A stretch of DNA of 64,000 bases from Gammaproteobacteria bacterium (lineage in GTDB: Bacteria > Pseudomonadota > Gammaproteobacteria > Eutrophobiales > Eutrophobiaceae), in assembly GCA_012103475.1 (NCBI GenBank), contig WLWS01000002.1, forward strand, positions 547,234 through 611,233, in the 5' to 3' direction. The notes beneath the pieces were generated by a model. That model did no database searches. It was not told the origin of the DNA and was given only the letters and a program-made list of their open reading frames with translations. A program made the translations under genes and the position numbers. Shown in pieces: positions 57,317-64,000 of the stretch; position 1 is the stretch's first letter; each line of letters starts with the position of its first letter.

Positions 57317-58537
57317 TTAACTGGAGATGTTCTTGGTCAATTCTTCACAAGTATTATACAGCGGTAATAATGCTTTTTCGGGTTTATATTCATTGATAGC
57401 TTTACAGCATTGCTGTGTGCGGTATTCGTCGGATTCATCTGAATCTAGTAAATTGCTAATTGCTTGCGCGAGTTCTTCAGAGCTCCTTTGAGTTACAACT
57501 GTCCCCACCTTGTCAGATTTAATGACCTGCCGAATTTCGCCAACATCAAAACCGATAACGGGTCGACCACATGCCAGACTCTCATTAATGGCCATGGACA
57601 TGCCTTCGTCCTTCGAAGGTAAGACAGACAGTTCGCTGGCCCACAAATATTCTCGAATCTCATCCTTTTTTTGAATACCTAGAACAGTCACTTTAGAATT
57701 CAAGTCATTTTCGAAAATATATTGTTTCATTTTTTCCTCCAATGTCCCTCCACCAATCATCAGTAAGTGGCAATTGGGAATCCTGGAAATAACATGTCTC
57801 ATTGCATCTAACAAGATAAGTGGGTCCTTAACCTCTTCGTAACGACCAAAGTATAAAATCAATTTAGTATGGTTTTCTATTTTCAGCTTTGCCTTTACCG
57901 AAGACATGATTGTATTCCTTTCCCCCTGATTGTTCGGAGGGAAGTGCAAGGCAGGGTTGTACCATGTAGTAATTAAAGTCAGATCCTGTTTTCTGAAAGA
58001 CAATTTATCCAGGTATTCCAGGTAACACGCCCTGTTGACAAAAAAAATATTATTTGTCTGTGTCAGAGCTAAATCTTCTAGATAGTAATAAAGGGAGGAG
58101 GGCATAAATCGCCAGTTACTTCCAGAATTCATTTTCCATCTGCGGCTTGGACTGCTGTGTAAAAACAGAATATTTTTGTTTTTTGATTTTCTGGGCAAAC
58201 TTAGAAGAGGTTCTATCCCATGAAAATGGAAGACGAACCCTTTCATGTTATTTTTCTTGAAAAATCGCCATGTGAGGAAAGTGTATATCAGTCGAAGTGG
58301 GATAACTTTGTTTCTAAATACCTTTTTTTTATTTAAAAATACAATTTTACAGTTCTTCCCATTAACATCTAAATTTGCAGTTTGTTTAAATCTTTCGGGG
58401 CTATTCGACATAGCAAAAATAGTAAACTCAAAGTTAGAAGGGGCATTGGAAATAATATCTTCAATAAATCGTCCTATACCGCCCGGATAGTTTTTGTATG
58501 GGTCCCAATGCCAAAATACGGCAACTCGCACAATCAT
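57317..58537 (-). CDS. Group 1 (GT4) glycosyltransferase
   Basis: A 406-residue GT-B glycosyltransferase. The N-terminal lobe begins VAVFWHWDPYKNYPGGIGRF, with the usual GG loop. The C-terminal lobe has ILYFGRYEEVKDPLILLDAM, LLMIGGGTLEEKMKQ and the nucleotide-sugar EGMSMAINESLACGRPVIGF (EX7E type). It heads the minus-strand polysaccharide block. The sugar is unknown. It is separated from the Alg14-like gene by 127 bases with nothing evident. Confidence 0.9.
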   Translation of the reverse strand: MIVRVAVFWHWDPYKNYPGGIGRFIEDIISNAPSNFEFTIFAMSNSPERFKQTANLDVNGKNCKIVFLNKKKVFRNKVIPLRLIYTFLTWRFFKKNNMKGFVFHFHGIEPLLSLPRKSKNKNILFLHSSPSRRWKMNSGSNWRFMPSSLYYYLEDLALTQTNNIFFVNRACYLEYLDKLSFRKQDLTLITTWYNPALHFPPNNQGERNTIMSSVKAKLKIENHTKLILYFGRYEEVKDPLILLDAMRHVISRIPNCHLLMIGGGTLEEKMKQYIFENDLNSKVTVLGIQKKDEIREYLWASELSVLPSKDEGMSMAINESLACGRPVIGFDVGEIRQVIKSDKVGTVVTQRSSEELAQAISNLLDSDESDEYRTQQCCKAINEYKPEKALLPLYNTCEELTKNISS

Positions 58538-58801
58538 CTTGTTATTATCACTTGGTCGTCTGGAATCTTTATATCGTTGATTTTATTTGATTTTATCAAC
58601 AAATCATTGGCGAATCATTAATTTACTCTGGAAAACCCAGAGTGAGGAATATATATAGGGGAATTGAGGTGAAAACCAGTGTTTGTTCACAAAAATGTGA
58701 TAATGATAACTTGTTCCCAGTAAATAGCTGTACTGACTTATTTAATGGACTATAATATGTAAATACTGTATATCATGCACCAGATTAGGGCTTATAACCT
58801 C

Positions 58802-59254
58802 ATGAATAAACTGATATTTTTTGGATTTCTTTTGCTTGCTTCGCAATTCGCACTTGCAGATTTGGCAGGGGATCTTGCGAATGGCGTTGATGTGACGACC
58901 GCCGTACAAAATGCTGTAAATGCCGGCGAGAGTACTGAATCTATTGCCGCTGCACTGCAAAGCGCCGGAATTACCGATGTGGCTGCCGTAAATGCGATGA
59001 CTGAGGCCAATATTGGATTGGGTGCTGCGATTAATGCCGTTTCTACCGCCTTTGGAGTTGATTCTAATGTATTGGTTAATAACCTGACCGCATTTAACCT
59101 CAGAACGGGCGATGGGAGTGGAGATGGCGATGGTGATGGTGATGGTGATGGTAGCGGAGATGGTGATGGTAGTGGGTCTGGCGCAGGAGCTGGCGCTGGG
59201 GCAGGTGGTGGCGGTGGCGGCGGCGGCGGTGGAACCAATGTAAGCCCTACTTAG
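58802..59254 (+). CDS. Small secreted Asp/Gly-rich low-complexity protein
   Basis: Not recognised. I start it at the ATG at 58802, which gives the signal peptide KLIFFGFLLLASQFALA. The 150-residue protein has an Ala/Val/Asn-rich helical middle (VTTAVQNAVNAGESTESIAA, SAGITDVAAVNAM). From about residue 103 on a GD, GSG, AGAG and then poly-Gly tail follows, ending TNVSPT. The tail is encoded by GGTGAT-type repeats prone to slippage. It is placed between the polysaccharide synthesis block and the export genes. It has no PEP-CTERM signal. A matrix or exported small protein is a guess. Confidence 0.7.
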   Translation: MNKLIFFGFLLLASQFALADLAGDLANGVDVTTAVQNAVNAGESTESIAAALQSAGITDVAAVNAMTEANIGLGAAINAVSTAFGVDSNVLVNNLTAFNLRTGDGSGDGDGDGDGDGSGDGDGSGSGAGAGAGAGGGGGGGGGGTNVSPT

Positions 59255-59278
59255 AATTTCCTTATAAAACAAATAATT

Positions 59279-59302
59279 AAAGCGACTTTCTATCGCTTTT
59301 TT
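59279..59302 (+). terminator. Rho-independent terminator after the Gly-rich gene
   Basis: AAAGCGA-loop-TCGCTTTTTT forms a 7-bp stem with a T run 25 bases after the stop. It separates the small secreted protein from the export operon. Confidence 0.75.
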
Positions 59303-59463
59303 ATGTAAACTGTTCAGGCATTTGAAATTATTTAATTATCTGTGCTATAACAGACTAGAAATGTCTTAGATATTATTCTACATATGATTGTTTATTAAGG
59401 GGATAAACTGGTATATTCAACAGTTAAATTAAAGTCTAAACCTGTGTATCTTCAATTATTCAA

Positions 59464-60669
59464 ATGGAAAGGAACAAGCTAATCGTGAAATATTTGGTGA
59501 TTCAAATATTTGTTCTTGTGACAACGTTTATATCCGTAAATGTAAGCGCTGCGGAATCGGCTGGCGTGCCTATAGGGAATGGCCAGCTATACCCACAACT
59601 GGATATCAAATTACAGCACGACGACAACCTTCTTAGAGCGAACACCGGTGAAATTGATACTTTTGTAAGCATTTTTTCTCCACAGTTGCTCTATCAAATC
59701 GAGTCAAACAAGTCTCTGATGTTGTTTGAGTATGTCATGGATACTGCTGAGCATTTCAGTAGCCACAATGACGATTACGTCGACAATAGAGCTCGTGCCG
59801 AATTCGAATATGAACCGACAAGCAGAATTTTCACTGCAGTTCGCGGGGAATTCGTTGATACAAGAGATCCGCGAGGAACAGGTGCATCTGAAGGAGCACA
59901 AGTTGCTATTTTAAGCCCGGATTTTTATCACAGTTTCGGGGTTCTAGGTGAGATGCGCTATGGCGCTAAGACTGCAAAAGGGCGGTTCGAGTTTGATGTC
60001 GGATATAAAGATAAAAACTACGACACTAACAGGCAGACAACTTTTGTACGGGATCGCGATGATTTTTATGGCTCAGCACGTTTTTTGTATAGAATCCTGC
60101 CAAAAACCAATCTATTGTTTGAAACCAGAGCCATTAACTTCAATTACGAACAGGATGCTGTTGGCACAGCAGGTCTGGACAGCACGACTTTCAAATATTT
60201 AGCTGGTGTAACCTGGGATGCTACATATAAGACCACCGGTTACGCAAAACTGGGTTTAATTGAAAAGAAATTCGATTCCAGCGCCAGAGCTGATGGTGAC
60301 GCTCTTTTGTGGGAACTAGGAGTGGAGTGGCAACCGAGGACCTATTCCACTTTTTCTCTCTCAACCCAACGCGATTTTACGGAAACTAATGGTATAGGCG
60401 ATTTTATAGAAGAGAACTCGGTAAACGCAGGTTGGAAGCACGAGTGGCCTGGTAATTTAATCAGTAGTATTAATTATACGTTTTCCAGGAATGATTACGC
60501 TAGTCTTCGCGAAGATGATAAAAACACGCTTTCATTGAAGCTCGATTATAAAATGCGAAGATGGTTCACCGTGGGAGTAGGCTATACCTATGATGAACGT
60601 GACTCTAATAATAGCAACTTTAATTATGAAAGAAATATTTTTGAATTAACCGCAGTAATAACTCTGTAG
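59464..60669 (+). CDS. Outer-membrane beta-barrel protein (EpsL-like)
   Basis: A 401-residue exported beta-barrel. A signal peptide (LVIQIFVLVTTFISVNVSA) is cut near AAESAG. The body is a series of alternating Tyr/Phe/Arg/Asp strands ending in IFELTAVITL with a C-terminal Leu. It resembles the EpsL/PEP-CTERM-associated outer-membrane proteins of exosortase polysaccharide loci. A GTG at 59485 with AAAGGAAC 9 bases upstream may be the true start, giving 394 residues. It heads the export block, followed by the Wza-like gene after about 86 bases. It may serve as outer-membrane exit for polymer; this is inferred. Confidence 0.78.
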   Translation: MERNKLIVKYLVIQIFVLVTTFISVNVSAAESAGVPIGNGQLYPQLDIKLQHDDNLLRANTGEIDTFVSIFSPQLLYQIESNKSLMLFEYVMDTAEHFSSHNDDYVDNRARAEFEYEPTSRIFTAVRGEFVDTRDPRGTGASEGAQVAILSPDFYHSFGVLGEMRYGAKTAKGRFEFDVGYKDKNYDTNRQTTFVRDRDDFYGSARFLYRILPKTNLLFETRAINFNYEQDAVGTAGLDSTTFKYLAGVTWDATYKTTGYAKLGLIEKKFDSSARADGDALLWELGVEWQPRTYSTFSLSTQRDFTETNGIGDFIEENSVNAGWKHEWPGNLISSINYTFSRNDYASLREDDKNTLSLKLDYKMRRWFTVGVGYTYDERDSNNSNFNYERNIFELTAVITL

Positions 60670-60755
60670 TCGCATCCATCACTCCTTTGCTTATTAATGT
60701 CTCGCTAGTAGATTTAGACAAAATTCTGTTTTTATAAATTGAATGGCCAGTGCTA

Positions 60756-61298
60756 ATGAAATTTTACAAAGGTATATTTTATAAGCTGTCATTTTATGCA
60801 TTTATTTCATTAGTTTCTTCCTCTCAAGTTTCTGCTGAAAGCTTTTATCGTTTGGACACCGGGGATGTTCTTCGGATTCAGATTTATGATGAAGAAGACA
60901 TGTATCTTGAAGCCAGAGTGAGTGATCGTGGCACGATTTCCTATCCATTTTTGGGAGAAATTAAAGTCTCCGGATTGCCACCAGAAGAGCTTGAAAAAAT
61001 CATAACCGAGCGCTTAACTGGAGATTACTTTATTGATCCAAAAGTATCTGTTGATATTCTTGAATACCGTCAGTTTTATGTCAATGGTGAAGTCGAGTCA
61101 CCAGGGGGCTTTCCATTCCAGCCAGGCTTGACAATAAGGAAGGCAATCTCGCTTGCTGGTGGTTTCAAAGAGCGTGCATCGCGGGAAAAAATCTTTGTTA
61201 TTCATGAGAATGATTCGGATTCAGATCCAAAGAGAATTGATCTAGAGGCTGAAGTTTTGCCGGGCGATATAATTACAGTGCGGGAAAGCTTTTTCTAA
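60756..61298 (+). CDS. Polysaccharide export protein (Wza/EpsA-like)
   Basis: A 180-residue exported protein with signal peptide (FYAFISLVSSSQVSA), a Poly_export domain (FYRLDTGDVLRIQIYDEEDM, about residues 30-49) and one SLBB domain (FYVNGEVESPGGFPFQPGLT, about 105-124). It lacks the third D4-like helical segment of Wza and the lipobox Cys, so it is a small periplasmic or outer-membrane member of the family as in PEP-CTERM loci. I use the ATG at 60756; a GTG 6 bases upstream is in frame. The Wzc-like gene follows after 23 bases. Confidence 0.88.
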   Translation: MKFYKGIFYKLSFYAFISLVSSSQVSAESFYRLDTGDVLRIQIYDEEDMYLEARVSDRGTISYPFLGEIKVSGLPPEELEKIITERLTGDYFIDPKVSVDILEYRQFYVNGEVESPGGFPFQPGLTIRKAISLAGGFKERASREKIFVIHENDSDSDPKRIDLEAEVLPGDIITVRESFF

Positions 61299-61321
61299 CA
61301 GAATAAACATTAGATATAGTT

Positions 61322-63505
61322 ATGACTAAAAAACCTGAATCTAATGATGAAGATGAAATAGATCTACGAGATTATCTCCTTACTTTTAAAAAACATAAAT
61401 GGAATATTTCAGGTATTTCATTTGCAATCACGTTGCTGTCAATAATCACTGTTTTTTCTCTTGATCCCGCGTATATAGCCAGCACATCTCTGTTAATAGA
61501 GTCTGAAAACGCTAATATTGTTTCGATCGAAGAAGTCTATGGGATTAGTAGTACGAATAGAGAATACTTCGAAACACAGGTGCAAATCTTAAACTCTCGA
61601 GATTTGGCTGAAAAAGTATTTAATCAATTGAACCTGAAAGAACATCGGGAATTCCTTCCTGATGAAAACGAAAAATCTCTTTTTAATCCTCTGAAATACC
61701 TTCCGATTAAAAACCTTAGTGGAGTATCGAGTGAAGTTTTAACTGAATCTCAAAAAAACAGTGCCCTGATAGAAAAATTCATGAAAATGGTATCTATCAG
61801 TCTTGTCCGAAATAGTCAGATAATTAAAGTCACCTGCGAATCCAAAGATCCGGAGTTGACTGCTCTAATCCCAAACGTTCTGGCTAAGATGTACATTGAG
61901 TCCAATCTAAAAGCTGGATCTGAAATGAACCAGCAAGCTACCAGTTTGATTAATGAAAGAATTGGTGAGTTGAAAATGAATCTAGACAATTCAGAGCGTG
62001 TTCTTCAAAGTTTTATTGAAGAGGAACAGCTTATTGATATTCAAGGCGTTAATAGTCTGGCAGCAAAGGAGCTTGATGAAATCACGGCAAGGCTTGTAGA
62101 AGCAAGGCGAAAACGCTCTGAGTCGGAAGTTTTGTACAATCAGGTGAACTCATTGAAAGGAGGAGATATAGACAAGATAGAATCTATTCCCGCTATATTA
62201 AATCATTCGCTTATTCAAAATTCTTATATAGTCAAAGCGGAAGCTGATCGTAAGGTGTCAGAATTATCTAAACGATATGGCCCTAAACATCCGAAAATGA
62301 AATCTGCCATGTCTGAGCAGCAAACAGTTAACAATAGTTTGCAGAGGAAAATGGCCAGCATCATTAGAAGTATAGCCAAAGATTATGAAGTTGCGCGAGC
62401 AGAAGAATCACATTTGCAAAGAGCCCTGAACAAGACTAAAGCTGAAGTTCAGGGTATTAATAAGAAGGAGTTCAGATTATCTGAATTACGCAGGGAGGTG
62501 GAGTCGAACAGAAGCCTCTATAACGTCTTCCTGACCCGTCTGAAAGAAACCAATGCGACTAGCGACATGCAGTCTGCTAATGCACGTATTGTAGAAACCG
62601 CTGTTATTCCCAATGAACCGACTAAACCGAAAAAGAGTTTGATAATTTCGATTGCGTTTGTGCTGAGCTTAATTATGGCTGCAATCATTGCAGTCGTTAG
62701 CGAATCGTTAAACAATACCCTGAAGCATACTCAGGACGTAGAGGATAAATTGCATGTTTCTGTTCTGGGTTTGGTTCCAAAACTAAATGTGAAAGATGGT
62801 AAAGAATCTGAAAGTTTGAGGTATTTTGAGGAAAACAAGCAGTCCAGTTTCGCTGAGTCAATTCGCAATGTAAGAACTGGTGTGCTGTTATCTGCAATTG
62901 ATGAAAAAAAGAAGATAGTACTGGTAACCTCTTCTATTCCTAAGGAGGGTAAAAGTTTAACTTCGGTCAACTTGGCATTGGCTCTTGCTCAAATGGGGAA
63001 TGTCCTTTTGGTGGATTGTGATATGCGCAGACCTTCGATTTTGAAAGCATTTGAGCTTGATAAAAGCGATGAGGGCTTGTCACAGTTTGTGGCCGGTAAT
63101 CATCAGATTGACAAGTGTGTTCACTATCAGAAAGAAGAAAATATATTTGTGATGCCAGCCGGCGTATTGCCTCCGAATCCCCTCGAGTTGATATCTTCTA
63201 AACGATTTCGTGACGGATTAAAACTGCTGGCAATGAAGTATTATCATATTGTAATAGATTCGCCGCCGATTCTTGCTGTTAGCGATGCAGTAGTGTTAAG
63301 CACAATGGTAAACAGCGTAATTTATGTTGTTAAAGCAGATAACACTCCCTACCAGGCTGCCCGTAAAGGGCTGTCGAAACTACATAATGTTAATGCGCCT
63401 GTTACTGGAGTAGTTCTTAATCAGGTGGGCTTGTCGAAAAATTCTTCTTACGACTTTTATGAAGGTGAATATCATGGGCACTATGGTTACCTTGGAGACG
63501 AATAG
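61322..63505 (+). CDS. Wzc-like chain-length determinant and tyrosine autokinase
   Basis: A 727-residue inner-membrane bacterial tyrosine kinase. The N-terminal Wzz domain has a membrane segment (ISFAITLLSIITVFSL) and the periplasmic part runs to a second segment (IISIAFVLSLIMAAIIAVVS, about residues 440-459). A long coiled-coil region lies at about 215-415. The C-terminal BY-kinase has Walker A VTSSIPKEGKSLTSVNLA (about 537-554), Walker A' VLLVDCDMRRPS and Walker B HIVIDSPPILA. The Tyr-rich tail YDFYEGEYHGHYGYLGDE is the phosphorylation cluster. It probably controls polymer length and export together with the next gene's phosphatase. Confidence 0.93.
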   Translation: MTKKPESNDEDEIDLRDYLLTFKKHKWNISGISFAITLLSIITVFSLDPAYIASTSLLIESENANIVSIEEVYGISSTNREYFETQVQILNSRDLAEKVFNQLNLKEHREFLPDENEKSLFNPLKYLPIKNLSGVSSEVLTESQKNSALIEKFMKMVSISLVRNSQIIKVTCESKDPELTALIPNVLAKMYIESNLKAGSEMNQQATSLINERIGELKMNLDNSERVLQSFIEEEQLIDIQGVNSLAAKELDEITARLVEARRKRSESEVLYNQVNSLKGGDIDKIESIPAILNHSLIQNSYIVKAEADRKVSELSKRYGPKHPKMKSAMSEQQTVNNSLQRKMASIIRSIAKDYEVARAEESHLQRALNKTKAEVQGINKKEFRLSELRREVESNRSLYNVFLTRLKETNATSDMQSANARIVETAVIPNEPTKPKKSLIISIAFVLSLIMAAIIAVVSESLNNTLKHTQDVEDKLHVSVLGLVPKLNVKDGKESESLRYFEENKQSSFAESIRNVRTGVLLSAIDEKKKIVLVTSSIPKEGKSLTSVNLALALAQMGNVLLVDCDMRRPSILKAFELDKSDEGLSQFVAGNHQIDKCVHYQKEENIFVMPAGVLPPNPLELISSKRFRDGLKLLAMKYYHIVIDSPPILAVSDAVVLSTMVNSVIYVVKADNTPYQAARKGLSKLHNVNAPVTGVVLNQVGLSKNSSYDFYEGEYHGHYGYLGDE

Positions 63506-63520
63506 TTTCACTTCAACTCT

Positions 63521-64000
63521 ATGATTGATTTGCACTGTCATTTGTTGCCAGGCATAGATGATGGCGCCAAAAATATGGAGATTGCAATCTCTATGGCTGA
63601 ACTAGCATCGGCTAATGGAATAAAGAAGGCGGTGCTCACACCCCACATCATTCCCGGCCGATATGACAATACTCAAGACTCTATTAGGGAGTCATTTAAT
63701 AACTATAATTCCGAAATCAAACATCGCGGTATAGAGCTCGAACTCGCCATGGCCGCAGAGGTTAGATTGGACCCTGTTATTATCAATATGCTGGAGACTG
63801 ATACTCTTCCGTTTCTTGGGGAAATAGACAAGTTAAAGTTGATGTTGCTGGAATTTCCGCATTCAACTATCCCTCCCATCGCACTGGAAACTGTTGAATG
63901 GCTTTTAAAGAGAAATGTCTGTCCGGTAATTGCCCACCCTGAAAGAAACAAAGCTGTGATTGATAATTACAAAAAAATCAAACCGTTTGTAGATGCTGGT
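63521..64000 (+). CDS. PHP-type tyrosine-protein phosphatase (CpsB/YwqE-like), partial
   Basis: The first 160 residues of a metal-dependent polymerase-and-histidinol-phosphatase-fold phosphatase. It has MIDLHCHLLPGIDDGA (metal ligands H5 and H7), TPHIIPGRYDN, MAAEVRLD and IAHPERN. It is cut by the right edge. Members dephosphorylate the BY-kinase tail, and the preceding gene is such a kinase, 15 bases upstream. The start ATG is close to the kinase stop, and no ribosome site is strong. Confidence 0.9.
   Translation, partial: MIDLHCHLLPGIDDGAKNMEIAISMAELASANGIKKAVLTPHIIPGRYDNTQDSIRESFNNYNSEIKHRGIELELAMAAEVRLDPVIINMLETDTLPFLGEIDKLKLMLLEFPHSTIPPIALETVEWLLKRNVCPVIAHPERNKAVIDNYKKIKPFVDAG

Noticed and set aside
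58792..59238. Pro-rich antisense reading frame opposite the Gly/Asp-rich gene
   Set aside because: It is the mirror of GGT/GAT-type repeats on the other strand, lacks a ribosome site and has no recognisable protein feature.

Overview
The window is a stretch of gammaproteobacterial chromosome, Gram-negative and probably from a marine or free-living aerobe. The order comEC-exbB-exbD-lpxK-Trm112-kdsB, the block infA/bpt/aat/ftsK/lolA/rarA/crcB/serS, and uvrC-pgsA-tRNA-Gly-Cys-Leu are typical of Pseudomonas/Cellvibrio-like lineages. LpxK, KdsB, LolA, ExbBD and a type II secretion system (T2SS) confirm an outer membrane. The genus cannot be named from the sequence alone.

Layout. (1) 0-30.3 kb is mostly housekeeping: envelope biogenesis, N-end-rule transferases, FtsK, SerS, the proton-translocating transhydrogenase PntAB, a Bax-inhibitor-like protein, a PfkB kinase with an in-frame stop, a divergent phosphoglycerate-kinase-like protein, a HAD phosphatase, a Ser/Thr kinase with a cyclic-nucleotide-binding domain, a family 5 uracil-DNA glycosylase, UvrC, PgsA and four tRNAs. 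(2) 30.3-35.7 kb holds two PEP-CTERM proteins (substrates of an exosortase, which lies outside the window), an O-antigen-ligase-like protein and an undecaprenyl-phosphate sugar transferase. (3) 35.7-46.1 kb is a complete-looking T2SS operon on the minus strand (gspE-F-G-H-I-J-K-L-M-C-D) in which gspE and gspG each carry a single-base frameshift. (4) 46.4-50.5 kb holds three secreted proteins: two share an N-terminal domain, one of these has a beta-helix-like C-terminus, and the third has seven 50-residue repeats. (5) 50.5-58.5 kb is an AT-rich minus-strand polysaccharide block: polymerase, sulfotransferase, flippase, two unusual kinases, an Alg13/Alg14-type glycosyltransferase pair and a GT4 glycosyltransferase. 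(6) 58.8-64 kb is a plus-strand exopolysaccharide export block: a Gly/Asp-rich secreted protein, an outer-membrane beta-barrel, a Wza-like export protein, a Wzc-like tyrosine kinase and the start of a PHP-type tyrosine phosphatase.

The most interesting signal is regulatory. Both PEP-CTERM genes and two of the secreted-protein genes are preceded by sigma-54 (-24/-12) promoters with GG-N10-GC spacing, and a weaker one precedes the gsp operon. Each has, 46-73 bp further upstream, a copy of one 17-bp dyad-like motif close to TGTCGNTNANNTTTACA. I infer an enhancer (UAS) for a single sigma-54 activator, plausibly a PrsR-type regulator known from PEP-CTERM/exosortase systems. This would join exosortase substrates, the T2SS and its candidate cargo into one surface/biofilm regulon. 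The two gsp frameshifts and the PfkB nonsense codon may be real decay or sequence errors; they should be settled before function is assumed.
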